From contig NZ_JACJDV010000006.1 in assembly GCF_014163735.1 (NCBI RefSeq), positions 100,068-164,067 of the forward strand: a stretch of DNA of 64,000 bases. The letters are read 5' to 3'. How positions within the stretch are numbered: position 1 is the first letter of the stretch; each line of letters begins with the position of its first letter. The stretch is from Shewanella sp. SR44-3 (lineage in GTDB: Bacteria > Pseudomonadota > Gammaproteobacteria > Enterobacterales > Shewanellaceae). The translations under genes and the position numbers were made by a program. Of this stretch, positions 1 to 9,154 are shown one piece after another. The notes under the pieces were generated by a model, which worked only from the letters and a program-made list of their open reading frames with translations, did no database searches and was not told the origin of the DNA.

Positions 1-782
1 CCATCGAGATCATAAGGATCTTCGATATCATAGGAATTCAGAGTCTCAGCTGACATTCCTGCCACCGCCTGAGTTACCGCCTCTTTAATAAGAGCTGGCA
101 CAGCTTTGTCATTGTCATCATTAGCGGCATCATTACCACCATAAAATGCAGCGTTATTACTGGCGCGATACCACCCCATTACCTCACCAGTAAAGAAAAA
201 ACTGCCTCCTGATGCGGCCTGAAAATACTGATAGCCTGATTGCAGGTTCTGGCTCTGAGGGCCATTAAAACCTGTGGTGGAAAACAATAGATTTTTGTAA
301 TGACTATTCGGATAACTGTTATAAAACATATCAGTATCACCAGCTTTTAATCGATTAGCATCAAAAGGTAAATCAGGGAAGTCAATCAAAACCGCCAGCA
401 CTTTCACTGTTTTTGTCACTTGGGAGTCTGCTAAAGTTTGGCTTGCTGCCTTTTGCGCGTCGTTAATTGGAGATTTCACCGATTTGAACAGCTTAGCTCT
501 ATTTTTTTCAGCTTGAACCTCAATACGGGGTAATTTAAATTCATGACGCCCGCTACGTTCTATAAACGCCTGTACCGCAGCCGCCTTAACTTCCTCACTA
601 TCTCCTTCATTGACATCACCATGTTGAATAAGCCAGTAGAGCACCCGCTCTTTATTCACAATCGCGCCATCAGCTGGGGTACCTTTTAACACTGCACCAT
701 GGCCGGAAAAAGAAGCTAGGCCACAAACCATCAATGCAATTGCTATCACTGACGATTTCTTAACTCCTATCAATTTATTCAT
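1..782 (-). CDS. M6-family secreted metalloprotease (immune inhibitor A/PrtV-like), N-terminal part only
   Basis: This gene runs off the left edge; about 260 N-terminal residues are visible, read leftward from an ATG at 782-780. Residues 1-30 form a basic start plus hydrophobic stretch, a signal peptide. A propeptide-like region follows, then the segment VLIDFPDLP (about residues 131-139), which is the typical opening of M6 peptidase domains, and an aromatic/Gly-rich stretch typical of InhA/PrtV proteases. The zinc-binding HExxH motif should lie beyond the window edge, so activity cannot be judged. A good ribosome site (AAAGGAAA) overlaps the stop of the preceding lipoprotein gene, so the two are likely co-transcribed. 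Family members are secreted proteases of Vibrio and Shewanella. The family assignment rests on recalled motif similarity. Confidence 0.8.
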   Translation of the reverse strand, partial: MNKLIGVKKSSVIAIALMVCGLASFSGHGAVLKGTPADGAIVNKERVLYWLIQHGDVNEGDSEEVKAAAVQAFIERSGRHEFKLPRIEVQAEKNRAKLFKSVKSPINDAQKAASQTLADSQVTKTVKVLAVLIDFPDLPFDANRLKAGDTDMFYNSYPNSHYKNLLFSTTGFNGPQSQNLQSGYQYFQAASGGSFFFTGEVMGWYRASNNAAFYGGNDAANDDNDKAVPALIKEAVTQAVAGMSAETLNSYDIEDPYDLD

Positions 783-794
783 TATTAATTTCCT

Positions 795-1118
795 TTATTT
801 ATTGCAATTTTTAAACGCTTGCTGGCGCTTGTAAATATAACTAGCAACCTCAGCATTGATTTGTTCTGTGCTCATAGATTCAGTGATAACACCTTGCTCT
901 CTGAGGTTTTGTATTAGCTTACTGGTATCTTTTGGAGGAGGCGGCACACTACAAAGCAATTTAATTTTCTTCGGCGATACTGAGCTCGGATCAGCGCTAG
1001 TGTCAGAAATTGTCTTGCCCGTAAGCGTGGGCACCATTACCGGTTCAGTCACCCTAGGGTAACTACAGCCTAAAATGACACACAAAGGTAAAGCGGCGAC
1101 AAGTAGCGTAAACTTCAT
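795..1118 (-). CDS. small predicted lipoprotein upstream of the M6 protease
   Basis: The 107-residue product starts with a lysine and hydrophobic stretch and ends its signal peptide in the lipobox V-I-L-G-C, with the lipidated Cys at residue 18. The rest is polar, with a proline run near the middle and a Lys/Gln-rich C-terminus ending in N-C-N-K. Function is not recognised. The stop codon overlaps the ribosome site of the M6 protease gene 12 bases further on, so translational coupling is likely. This suggests, by inference only, a role in the maturation, anchoring or control of that protease. No clear terminator lies between the two genes. Confidence 0.7.
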   Translation of the reverse strand: MKFTLLVAALPLCVILGCSYPRVTEPVMVPTLTGKTISDTSADPSSVSPKKIKLLCSVPPPPKDTSKLIQNLREQGVITESMSTEQINAEVASYIYKRQQAFKNCNK

Positions 1119-1301
1119 TTTAATTGCTTATTAACAGGCTTGAGACAAAACTTTAACAGCCTTGAAGGCCCTTTGACAATGGGATTTAGAGATAGCTAGG
1201 TAGTTATTGATCTAGTAATGCGGATAATCTTTTGTTTCACTTGCATAAAAGCTGAGTCAACCACTCAGCTTTTAAATTTTTGGCTAAATCGCTTAAGGTT
1301 A

Positions 1302-1892
1302 TTAAGCTGTTTTAATGTAATTAGAAATGCCATCTAATAACATTTGTACCGAAATCATCACTAGCACCATCCCCATGAGACGCTCGACTGCGATAAGCCC
1401 CTTCTCACCCAAGATGCGAGTAAAGATCTTATAAAACATCAGAATAAACGCACTCAAACCCCAAGCTGACACTAAAGCTATGGTCCAGTCGGTCATTCTG
1501 CCTGGATCTGTATGAGCCAGTAAAATTAACGCAGCCAGAATAGAAGGCCCAGCCATTAACGGGATAGCCATGGGCACGATAAATGGCTCCTCACCAGCGG
1601 CAAGACCTGCAACACCACCGGGTTGTGGGAAGATCATTTTAATCGCAATTAAGAATAAAATAATCCCACCTGCAATGCTGACGGATTCAGAACGTAAATT
1701 TAAGAAGTTTAAAATAGCTTCGCCAGCGTATAAAAACATCAACATAATAATCAAAGCAAAAATAAGCTCTCTTATCAGTACCTTACGACGTTTTTTAGGG
1801 TCAATGTGACGTAGAATAGAGGCAAATATAGGTAAGTTTCCTAATGGATCCATGATCAGAAACAACATTACCGCAGCTGAAAAAATATCCAT
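1302..1892 (-). CDS. yhgN: MarC-family integral membrane protein YhgN
   Basis: The 196-residue polytopic membrane protein closely follows E. coli YhgN. It begins with the conserved MDPLGNLPIF segment (about residues 14-23), continues with GGIILFLIAIKMIFP and EEPFIVPMAIPLMAGP, and ends with a LERLMG motif. About six membrane segments are seen. It belongs to the MarC/UPF0056 family of the inner membrane, whose substrate is not known; older claims of a drug-resistance role for MarC were not upheld. The ribosome site AGGA lies about ten bases before the ATG. It stands alone, divergent from the ZIP-like gene to its right. Confidence 0.9.
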   Translation of the reverse strand: MDIFSAAVMLFLIMDPLGNLPIFASILRHIDPKKRRKVLIRELIFALIIMLMFLYAGEAILNFLNLRSESVSIAGGIILFLIAIKMIFPQPGGVAGLAAGEEPFIVPMAIPLMAGPSILAALILLAHTDPGRMTDWTIALVSAWGLSAFILMFYKIFTRILGEKGLIAVERLMGMVLVMISVQMLLDGISNYIKTA

Positions 1893-2100
1893 TGATGCTT
1901 TTTTCCTATTGTAAACAGAGACTAATATTGTATACGTAAAGCCACTCTATGGCTAAGCAAAGCCAGTAAAAAATACGGCTAACCACTATATTAGTAATGT
2001 AAATAATCACAGCTTTGCTACTTTACTCATGCAGCAAGTATTAAATTCTCACCAAGACTAAGATATACTGCATTGTTTTTTCATTGCCAGCCTGAGATCC

Positions 2101-3702
2101 ATGCTTTATCTAATCGCCAGTTGTATCGCACTGTTATTCGGCCCCTTATTTTACCGCTTCTTTTCTTCCGGTAATGGCCTGCAAAAAGGTCTAGACGGAT
2201 TTATTTTCGTTTCTCTAGGCGGCTTAGTGCTAATCCATATTCTGCCTGAATTGCTCGAACACGGCGGATTTATCACTTTAGTATTCGTGATGCTAGGCTT
2301 ATGGGGACCCACGGCCAGTGAGCGAATTTTCCATCGTTATTCAGAGATAACCCATAACGTCACCCTAACCTTAGGTGTTGCTGGTTTACTGCTGCATACC
2401 ATCACTGACGGCGGTGCTATGGTGCTAGCTCAGCAAGATGGCAACTCTATTTTATTAGCGCTCGGCGTAGTCATGCATCGCTTGCCTGTGGGTTTTGCTG
2501 TTTGGTGGCTACTAAGACCACACTTAGGTGCCCGCTGGACCTGTGCCATTTTAGCCGCAATTATGTTTTTCACTGGAGTTGGATACTTTGCTGGCGAACA
2601 ACTTCTAGATCAATTAAGTCTAGATAATACAGTGTATTTACAAGCATTTGTGACCGGTTCAATCTTACATGTAGTGCTACACCAACCCCACGGACACCAA
2701 GAGCAAGATACCCAAGGACGCTTTGAGTATCAGGCAGGGATCGGCAGTTTAATCGGCCTTGGTTTATTGGCAGTATTGCTGCTTATGGATACTGGTGGTC
2801 AAGATCATGCCCATCATGGACATAGTACTGAGCAGCTAGTCAATTGGTTGCTGACCCTAAGCCCTATTTTATTACTCAGCTACGCCCTAGCTACATTGCG
2901 TTTTCAATGCGGCTTACAGCCGGAGCATAAACACTTAAGTTTACGTTGGCTTCAACGCCTGACAGGCCCAGAGTCCTTAATTGTGACCTTCTTTTTGCTC
3001 GGGCCCAACTATGCATTATTTCAAGTGGCCAGCCAATTAGTGATTGGGCTAATCATGAGCCTCAATAAAGTCGAAATCACCGATCCTCATCAGCAAGTGC
3101 CTAGCTCGTCGCTGAGGTTTGGCTTTGCACACTTAGTGGATCGCAGTGCGCCTTGGATAATTCTAAGCCTTATTCTAGCCAATTTAATTGGTCATCCATC
3201 CATGGCATTAGATCATCCAGCCATACAACTTGCGGTGTTACTACTCGTGTTTCTGCCTATGCGTTTTTGCAATTTAGGTGCTGCCGTGCTCGCCTTAGCG
3301 CTAGCCTACAGCGGTTGGCACCCTATGGCCGTCGCCTTGACCTTGATTGCAGCCCCTGTACTGAGCATTAGCCAGTTGCGTTTGATGAAGCCATTAGCCT
3401 TAGCCTTATTGACGATTTCATTAACCTTAAGCCTAGGCGCTGCGGCTTGGCTATTAACACCTGGGCAAGCCTTATTCACAATGCATGAACCGCTGCAAAT
3501 GAGCGCGCTGGTTATCATCAGTTTATTGTTCGCTGCGAGCCTATTAAGGTTGGGCCCGAGAAAATTCCTCCGCCGTTTGCTAATAAACTTACCGGCGGCT
3601 CATGCTCACGAGCATAATCATGGTCATGAACAAAAACATAGCCATGGCACACACGGTCATTCTCATGGCCATAAACATAGTAATGATGACTCGCATCGAT
3701 AA
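2101..3702 (+). CDS. ZIP-like metal transporter half joined to a permease half, His-rich C-terminus
   Basis: The 533-residue, very hydrophobic protein has about 14-16 membrane segments. The N-terminal half carries ZIP-like signatures: HILPELLEHGG near residues 46-56, then HTITDGGA and MHRLPVGFAVWW. A short His-rich linker (DHAHHGH) separates it from a second half in which FGFAHLVDRSAPWIILSL resembles COG0701 (ArsP-type) permeases. The last roughly 35 residues alternate His with other residues, as in metal-binding tails of zinc or nickel transporters. A role in divalent-metal movement across the inner membrane is likely, but direction and metal are unknown. The assignment of the second half is weaker than that of the first. 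Confidence 0.65.
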   Translation: MLYLIASCIALLFGPLFYRFFSSGNGLQKGLDGFIFVSLGGLVLIHILPELLEHGGFITLVFVMLGLWGPTASERIFHRYSEITHNVTLTLGVAGLLLHTITDGGAMVLAQQDGNSILLALGVVMHRLPVGFAVWWLLRPHLGARWTCAILAAIMFFTGVGYFAGEQLLDQLSLDNTVYLQAFVTGSILHVVLHQPHGHQEQDTQGRFEYQAGIGSLIGLGLLAVLLLMDTGGQDHAHHGHSTEQLVNWLLTLSPILLLSYALATLRFQCGLQPEHKHLSLRWLQRLTGPESLIVTFFLLGPNYALFQVASQLVIGLIMSLNKVEITDPHQQVPSSSLRFGFAHLVDRSAPWIILSLILANLIGHPSMALDHPAIQLAVLLLVFLPMRFCNLGAAVLALALAYSGWHPMAVALTLIAAPVLSISQLRLMKPLALALLTISLTLSLGAAAWLLTPGQALFTMHEPLQMSALVIISLLFAASLLRLGPRKFLRRLLINLPAAHAHEHNHGHEQKHSHGTHGHSHGHKHSNDDSHR

Positions 3703-3744
3703 ATTCAGGCTAATATAGACTCATGCCCTTAACTGGATGAGTCT

Positions 3745-4497
3745 ATGTGCATTTTGTTTCTTGCGGTGAATGTTCACCCACAATTTCCCCTTATCGTGTG
3801 TGCAAATCGGGATGAATTCCACCACAGACCGACGATGCCCGCCCATCAATGGCAAGACAGCTTAATCATCGCAGGTAAAGACTTGCAAGCCGGAGGCACT
3901 TGGTTAGGTGTGGCTCAAGATGGCAAATTTGCTGGCTTAACCAACTTAAGATGCCAAACTGGAAATCAAGATGGGGTACGAAGTAGAGGGGAATTAGTGC
4001 TCAAAGCCCTCTCAGGAGAAGGCTTGACACCCAATTGGCTTAAGCGTCATGCACATAACTATAATCCTTTCAATTTAGTCTTTAATCACCAAGGTCAACT
4101 GCACTGCTTTAATAGTCTGCAAGGACAGAGTTCACCGCTTGCCGATGGCTTTCATGCGATAAGTAACGGTGCTTTGGATGAGATATGGCCGAAAATGGCG
4201 AAAGGTCAAAAAGCGCTTGAAGCCTATTTATCACAACCAATCATCCCCGAAATTGCACAATTAATCACGATTATGGCCGATGAATCTCAAGCCAGTGACG
4301 ACTTATTACCCGCCACAGGTTTAAGCTTAGAGTGGGAACGCAGGCTGTCCGCAATTTTTATCCGTCATGAAGAATACGGTACCCGCTCCACCAGCCTAGT
4401 ACTCCAAGACACGCTAGGGAGAACCCAATTTACCGAGGTACGTTTCGATGGCAAAGCACGTAACTTAGGCCAACAAGACTTCAGCCTAACGCCGTGA
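3745..4497 (+). CDS. NRDE/TANGO2-family protein
   Basis: The 250-residue protein begins M-C with the N-terminal Cys and hydrophobic strand typical of the family, then carries the defining ANRDEF motif at residues 20-25 and a GGTWLG segment soon after. These are hallmarks of the NRDE (TANGO2, formerly T10) superfamily, which has an Ntn-hydrolase-like fold; a bacterial biochemical role is not settled, although links to heme trafficking have been proposed for some members. It follows the ZIP-like gene by about 40 bases on the same strand, so co-transcription is possible. The length is normal for the family. Confidence 0.85.
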   Translation: MCILFLAVNVHPQFPLIVCANRDEFHHRPTMPAHQWQDSLIIAGKDLQAGGTWLGVAQDGKFAGLTNLRCQTGNQDGVRSRGELVLKALSGEGLTPNWLKRHAHNYNPFNLVFNHQGQLHCFNSLQGQSSPLADGFHAISNGALDEIWPKMAKGQKALEAYLSQPIIPEIAQLITIMADESQASDDLLPATGLSLEWERRLSAIFIRHEEYGTRSTSLVLQDTLGRTQFTEVRFDGKARNLGQQDFSLTP

Positions 4498-4515
4498 TGC
4501 ATTATAGCCATCAAA

Positions 4516-4938
4516 TTAATCCGTCGAATGGTCGTGAGTAATAAGCCAGCGGCCATCTATTTTCTCAATCACAACCGTAAATACACCGCTTGGATTATCT
4601 TTAGCGCGCTTCAATTCCCAGCGCCCAGAGACCACAGCAGCACTATCGCTTAAGACCTTAATCGCTAAGCCACTAAAGTCCAACAATCCCATGCTAGCAG
4701 TATCGGGATAGCTACGCTGATAACTCTTAAAAAGAGTACCCCAGCCATGATTTAATTTTCCTTTAGATACAAAAGATAATCTTTCATCTTGCCAATAACC
4801 TTGCAAGTAAGCTCGGATATCGCCATTATTCCAATCCACTTCTTGCTGAGTAAGAAGAGCGTGAATATCATCCTTTGGTGTTGCCATCACGCTGAAGGTG
4901 CTGCATACGAGTAATGTCCAGAGCCATTTTTTCATCAT
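4516..4938 (-). CDS. exported NTF2-like (SnoaL/DUF4440-type) protein
   Basis: I place the start at the ATG ATG pair at 4938, giving a 140-residue product whose N-terminus MMKKWLWTLLVCSTFSVMA is a clean signal peptide; an upstream ATG at 4989 would put 17 polar residues in front of it. The mature part has the W-N-x-G-D and Y-x-x-G-Y pattern of SnoaL/DUF4440 domains and ends R-W-L-I-T-H-D-H-S, a typical last strand of this cone-shaped fold. Such domains occur in isomerases, hydrolases and simple binding proteins, so no reaction is assigned. A second relative lies at 21632-22102. It converges with the TANGO2-family gene. Confidence 0.75.
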   Translation of the reverse strand: MMKKWLWTLLVCSTFSVMATPKDDIHALLTQQEVDWNNGDIRAYLQGYWQDERLSFVSKGKLNHGWGTLFKSYQRSYPDTASMGLLDFSGLAIKVLSDSAAVVSGRWELKRAKDNPSGVFTVVIEKIDGRWLITHDHSTD

Positions 4939-5121
4939 TTTATTCTCACTATTTTCATGACTAGATATGCTGTTATAGCTAGTTTGCATCCAATTAACAG
5001 CTTAAAGAAATTAGTCTTAGCTAATAAACCCAACAAGATTTATGCTGCTTATTAGGGTATTTATAGCTCAGTTCAATTAAAAAGATACTGTATATACAAC
5101 AAATTAAATGGAAGACCTGTC

Positions 5122-5676
5122 ATGTTTAGCAAATTTTGTTCAATGTTGTTTTATCGCTTTGGTTGGCAATTGGAAGGAAAGCTGCCTGATTCTCCTCAAT
5201 TCATTATGATCGTCGGCCCACACACCAGTAATTGGGATTTCGTTTTGGGCATAGTCGCAAGAGGTGCACTTAAGACTAATATCCATTTTTTGGGTAAACA
5301 CCAACTCTTCTTACCTCCTTGGGGCTGGATATTTCGAGCCCTAGGCGGCAGTCCTGTAGACAGACGCAAGCACAATAACTTAGTCGATGCTGCTGTCCAG
5401 TTATTTAAACAAGATGCCAATTACAAATTAGCACTAGCGCCAGAAGGCACTCGCAGCCCAGTCAAACGTTGGAAAACCGGCTTTTATCATATCGCTAAAA
5501 AAGCCCAAGTGCCGATTGTATTGGTCGGGTTTGATTTCTCAAGAAAAACAGTCGTGTTGCACCCCGCCATCAATACAGGGGATGACATCAAACAAGACAT
5601 GCAATACATCATAGACTTTTACCGCAGCATAAAAGGCGCACATCCCAAGGTGATCCCAGACTTTAAACAAGACTGA
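5122..5676 (+). CDS. PlsC-type 1-acyl-glycerol-3-phosphate acyltransferase-like protein
   Basis: The 184-residue protein carries the acyltransferase catalytic box H34-T-S-N-W-D39 (HX4D) and the phosphate-binding box APEGTRS at about residues 106-112, both of the PlsC/LPLAT family. It is shorter than PlsC of E. coli and has only one weak hydrophobic stretch, like the minor LPLAT proteins that transfer acyl groups in lipid remodelling. The acceptor is unknown. The ribosome site GGAAG lies about seven bases before the ATG. It stands alone and is followed by a repeat-rich spacer. Confidence 0.85.
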   Translation: MFSKFCSMLFYRFGWQLEGKLPDSPQFIMIVGPHTSNWDFVLGIVARGALKTNIHFLGKHQLFLPPWGWIFRALGGSPVDRRKHNNLVDAAVQLFKQDANYKLALAPEGTRSPVKRWKTGFYHIAKKAQVPIVLVGFDFSRKTVVLHPAINTGDDIKQDMQYIIDFYRSIKGAHPKVIPDFKQD

Positions 5677-5681
5677 ACTCG

Positions 5682-5730
5682 GCCATAGGACTAACGTCAT
5701 AAGTGACGCCTATTCTTATCGGTAAAAAGT
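5682..5730 (+). repeat. dispersed repeat, block B, copy 1
   Basis: The stretch beginning CTCGGCCAT and containing GTGACGCC followed by TATTCTTATCGGTAA is closely matched at 57767-57835 (same strand) and 37168-37250 (opposite strand). In all three places it precedes copies of block A (GGACGGGATGTTCG-type) in the same relative order. This copy is the most diverged. It is non-coding and lies just after the PlsC-like gene. Confidence 0.7.
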
Positions 5731-5840
5731 TAGACAATGAATGTCCAAAAAATAACCGCCATGTGAAATAGCCAGTTCGGCATCCTTGCCTCTCGTTCAA
5801 TAGCGCAATCACTTAAGGTTGATTTTTCACCGTGTACTTC

Positions 5841-5925
5841 AAAGTCGCAGAGTCACACTCTGCAATGGCCTAGAGGGGAAGAATTGACGGTGCCATCCAC
5901 CTACATGGACGGGATGTTCGAGCTA
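5841..5925. repeat. dispersed repeat, blocks C and A, partial copies
   Basis: Bases 5841-5882 hold a hairpin (GCAGAGT-cacAC-TCTGC) next to GGCCTAGAGGGGAA; the reverse complement matches 37101-37140. Bases 5892-5925 hold CTACATGGACGGGATGTTCG, the core of the block A repeat also found at 31305-31490, 31845-32090, 36710-36870 and 57906-58035. The spacer 5677-6090 has no convincing gene; its remainder shows nothing else recognised. Confidence 0.6.
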
Positions 5926-6090
5926 ACTTGTTTGTACCATAAAGAGTGTTTTGAATATTCACTTTAACAAGCGGTTAAGCCGTCTGAGCATAAACCTTGG
6001 ACCACAGGCTTGAGCCTGGGCGGCATACTTGCTAGTGTGCGCTATTGCTCATTTTGCTTATGTTAGTTTACCCCCTATGGCCTACACCCG

Positions 6091-7401
6091 ATGTTAGCAC
6101 TCAGTCGCCACAAGCAGCTGTTAGCCCTTGCGCTGCCAATGATTTTATCCAATATCAGCACGCCCTTGCTGGGTTTGGTGGATACCGCGGTGATCGGTCA
6201 TCTCTCTAACGCCTATTTCTTAGGTGGTGTCGCCCTTGGCGGCACTATTATCAGCCTGATGGTGTGGTTATTGGGATTTTTGCGCATGTCTACCACAGGA
6301 CTTGTGGCCCAAGCCGTTGGGGCGAAGGATATTCACAGCCAATATCGCTTGTTGATGCAAGGTGGGATACTGGCGCTATTGCTGGGCCTTGGGGCCATGC
6401 TCATTCAAGCACCCTTGACTGAATTGGCGCTCAAGTTAAGCCAAGCCAGTGCCGAGGTCAGCCACTACTGCCAGCAATATATTGCCATTCGTATTTACTC
6501 CATTCCCTTTGCCCTGCTGAATTTAGTGCTGTTAGGCTGGCTATTGGGAAGACGCTCGCCCATGGCGGCCATGTGGCAACTTATCATAGCCAACGCGGTT
6601 AACATCATACTGGATATCATTTTTGTGGTCGGCCTTGGCTGGCAAGTGGAAGGCGCAGCTTGGGCTAGCGTGATTGCCGATATTGCCTCCTGCACCGTGG
6701 CCTGTATTTTGGTGTATCGTCAATTACTCAATGAACCTGACTTCACCCCAGCCAAGCTGTGGCAAGGCTTAAACTTGAGTGGCTTAAGCCAGCTTTTAAG
6801 TCTTAATCGGGACATTTTCATTCGCAGTTTATGTTTGCAAGCCTGCTTTAGTTTCGTCACTTTTTACGGTGCCAGCCAGGGTGACATCATATTGGCCGCC
6901 AATGCCGTACTGATGAATCTATTAATGCTAATTTCCTACGCCTTAGATGGCATCGCCTATTATGCCGAAGCTGAAGTGGGTAAAGCCTATGGTGAAAAAG
7001 ATAAACTTAAGCTTAGGCAAGGGGTGAGTCTGGCGTTTTACTGGTCGCTCAGCATTGGGCTAGCCTTTAGCCTCACTTTTTGGTTGTTCGGCAACAATAT
7101 CATTAGCTTGCTCACCGACATCAGCCAAGTGAAAACCACTGCCGAGCAATACTTACCTTGGCTTATTGCGCTGCCTTTATTGTCTTTTGGCTGTTATCTA
7201 TTCGATGGGGTTTATATTGGCGCAGCAAAAGGAAAGGTGATGCGTAACAGCATGATACTCGCAAGCTTCGGGGTGTTTTTTCCGCTGTGGTTCATCACCC
7301 AAAGCTTAGGCAATCATGGTTTATGGCTGGCGTTTAGCAACTTTATGCTGGCTCGCAGCTTGCTGCTGGGGCTAGATTATCGTTTCAGCAAAGACTTCTA
7401 A
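6091..7401 (+). CDS. dinF: DinF-type MATE efflux pump
   Basis: The 436-residue protein has about twelve membrane segments and opens with ALPMILSNISTPLLGLVDTA, the highly conserved first helix of DinF-type MATE transporters. MATE proteins of this branch export cationic compounds in exchange for Na+ or H+ across the inner membrane. Length is normal. No strong ribosome site precedes the ATG at 6091, but the reading matches the usual DinF N-terminus. It is preceded by a repeat-rich spacer and converges with nfuA, a terminator hairpin lying between them. Confidence 0.88.
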   Translation: MLALSRHKQLLALALPMILSNISTPLLGLVDTAVIGHLSNAYFLGGVALGGTIISLMVWLLGFLRMSTTGLVAQAVGAKDIHSQYRLLMQGGILALLLGLGAMLIQAPLTELALKLSQASAEVSHYCQQYIAIRIYSIPFALLNLVLLGWLLGRRSPMAAMWQLIIANAVNIILDIIFVVGLGWQVEGAAWASVIADIASCTVACILVYRQLLNEPDFTPAKLWQGLNLSGLSQLLSLNRDIFIRSLCLQACFSFVTFYGASQGDIILAANAVLMNLLMLISYALDGIAYYAEAEVGKAYGEKDKLKLRQGVSLAFYWSLSIGLAFSLTFWLFGNNIISLLTDISQVKTTAEQYLPWLIALPLLSFGCYLFDGVYIGAAKGKVMRNSMILASFGVFFPLWFITQSLGNHGLWLAFSNFMLARSLLLGLDYRFSKDF

Positions 7402-7471
7402 GTCTTACTGGCACTGAAACTAGCATTTACTGCCGAATAGACATAAAAAGATTTTTACGCATTATAGAAAG

Positions 7472-7503
7472 CAAAAAGCTCCACTCAAATGAGGGAGCTT
7501 GTT
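7472..7503 (-). terminator. rho-independent terminator of nfuA
   Basis: The stem AAGCTCC/GGAGCTT with an inner CTC/GAG extension is followed on the minus strand by a T-rich tract, just past the nfuA stop. On the plus strand the tail is only TTGTTGTT, so it is weaker for dinF. Confidence 0.75.
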
Positions 7504-7545
7504 GTTCGACGCTCAAGCTTAATGGCTTAGCGTTAACTGTGAAGC

Positions 7546-8124
7546 TTAAGTATAAGAGTGCGCACCGTGCTGATGATCTGTCACGTCGCGAACCCCTGTG
7601 AGTTCACCAGTGAATAAATCCAGCAACTGCTTTTCGATACCGTCTTTTAGGGTGATATCCACTTGCGAGCAACCGTTACAGCCGCCGCCAAACTGCAATA
7701 CCGCAACACCATCGTCAGTCACTTCCACTAGCATGATGTTACCGCCGTGGCTGGCGAGCTGTGGATTGATTTCAGATTGGATAACGTATTCGATACGCTC
7801 AACTAGGGGGGCATCGCCAGACACTTTACGCATTTTTGCGTTCGGCGCTTTAAGGGTCAGCTGAGAGCCTAACTGATCGGTGACGAAATCTATGCTGGCG
7901 TCTTCCAAATAAGGGACGCTTTTCTCATCGACCATGGCATTAAAGCCATTGAACTCTAGCTCGACATCATCGCTTTCAACGGCATCCGGAGGGCAATAAG
8001 ATACGCCACACTCGGCCTGACTGGTACCTGGGCTGATAACAAACACGCGAATGTGTGTTCCAGCAGGCTGATCAGCCAATAGTTTTACAAAATGGGCCTG
8101 AGCCGAATCGGAAATGCTAATCAT
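7546..8124 (-). CDS. nfuA: Fe-S biogenesis protein NfuA
   Basis: Starting at the ATG at 8124 (ribosome site GGAG about ten bases upstream) gives 192 residues, matching E. coli NfuA from its MIRISD-like start; a longer reading to 8211 adds 29 unrelated residues. The N-terminal degenerate A-type domain ([13 protein letters not shown]) is followed by the NifU-like domain with GGGCNGC, whose cysteines 149 and 152 hold the bridging [4Fe-4S] cluster in the NfuA dimer. NfuA carries clusters to apo-proteins under oxidative stress or iron starvation. It lies beside comF/gntX and bioH, a linkage common in gammaproteobacteria. Confidence 0.95.
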   Translation of the reverse strand: MISISDSAQAHFVKLLADQPAGTHIRVFVISPGTSQAECGVSYCPPDAVESDDVELEFNGFNAMVDEKSVPYLEDASIDFVTDQLGSQLTLKAPNAKMRKVSGDAPLVERIEYVIQSEINPQLASHGGNIMLVEVTDDGVAVLQFGGGCNGCSQVDITLKDGIEKQLLDLFTGELTGVRDVTDHQHGAHSYT

Positions 8125-8258
8125 AACAAGCTGCTCCGTCAGGGGATACCTGAGTAATTTAGTAAGATACCGCCTATGATACTCTGACTTGCTTGGGCTT
8201 TGTAGTCCCAAACCCTCTCATTCGTAATATATTGGGTTATATTCTATGCCTTATCAGG

Positions 8259-9110
8259 TTAATCCTGCCCTCTAAGGCTGGGTGCTTCCGCTCTGGCAAG
8301 GCACCAAACATCCACATAAACACCTTGTTTATTAAGCAATTTGGCAATTTCATTGGCGGTTGTGCCTGTGGTGAGTACATCATCCACCAAGGCGACGCGC
8401 TGATAAGGTATATCATTAGTTAATTCAAAGGCTTTATGGCAATTTTTTCGCCTTTGCTTGCCTGTCATCCCAGCCTGTGGCTGAGTGTCTGCCACTCGCT
8501 TAAGCACATTGGCATCAAGGGGAATATTAAGCTGCACGCTTATCTCTTTGGCAATCAACCAAGCTTGGTTAAAGCCCCGCTGCTTTAATCGCTGTGGATG
8601 TAAGGGCACAGGCAACAAGACTTGCGGCAATATTATTAATTGCTGCTCAACTAACTGATTCACCCGGCGTACCAGCGCTGCGACCAATACCTTCAAGGGT
8701 GCCAATTGCTGCTGATACTTTATTGCAGCCACCACAGGGCCTAGGCCATGATGATAACTGGCTGGCGCGACCACTTTAAGCGGCACTGTCTTTAAGCATT
8801 GACCGCAATAGCGGGTTGATTGCGCGTTTACACTTGATTGCACTGGGGTTAAAGACGAAGGGGCTAAAGACGCAGTGGTTAAATGCATGAGTTCCACTAA
8901 GGTTTTACCGCAACCTAGGCAATGGGGCGCTTGATACAGGCACGCTTCAAGGCACACCTCACACAAACCCGCAGACCATAAATCTCCTAATGCTGTATGT
9001 GAGTTATGAATGCTTTGATGGCACAACAAACAGCGGTTAGGTAAACTAGCCTGCACTTGCCTAGGGATTGTAGAGATTGACGCTAGCAGCTTGGTTATCC
9101 ATGCTCGCAT
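8259..9110 (-). CDS. ComF/GntX-family phosphoribosyltransferase-like protein
   Basis: I choose the ATG at 9110 (MRAWITK...), with AAAGGA about eleven bases upstream, rather than one at 9134. The product of about 283 residues has an N-terminal zinc-ribbon-like set of CxxC pairs (CLLC, CEVC, CLGC, CGQC) and, near the C-terminus, VALVDDVLTTGTT, the PRPP-binding loop of type I phosphoribosyltransferases. Homologues are ComF, needed for DNA uptake in naturally competent bacteria, and E. coli GntX. In Shewanella the role may be competence-linked or accessory. It is divergent from bioH, with only about 44 bases between start codons. Confidence 0.85.
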   Translation of the reverse strand: MRAWITKLLASISTIPRQVQASLPNRCLLCHQSIHNSHTALGDLWSAGLCEVCLEACLYQAPHCLGCGKTLVELMHLTTASLAPSSLTPVQSSVNAQSTRYCGQCLKTVPLKVVAPASYHHGLGPVVAAIKYQQQLAPLKVLVAALVRRVNQLVEQQLIILPQVLLPVPLHPQRLKQRGFNQAWLIAKEISVQLNIPLDANVLKRVADTQPQAGMTGKQRRKNCHKAFELTNDIPYQRVALVDDVLTTGTTANEIAKLLNKQGVYVDVWCLARAEAPSLRGQD

Positions 9111-9154
9111 ACGGTCATCGTCCTTTTGGCCCACTCATAAATGAAAGATAGCAG

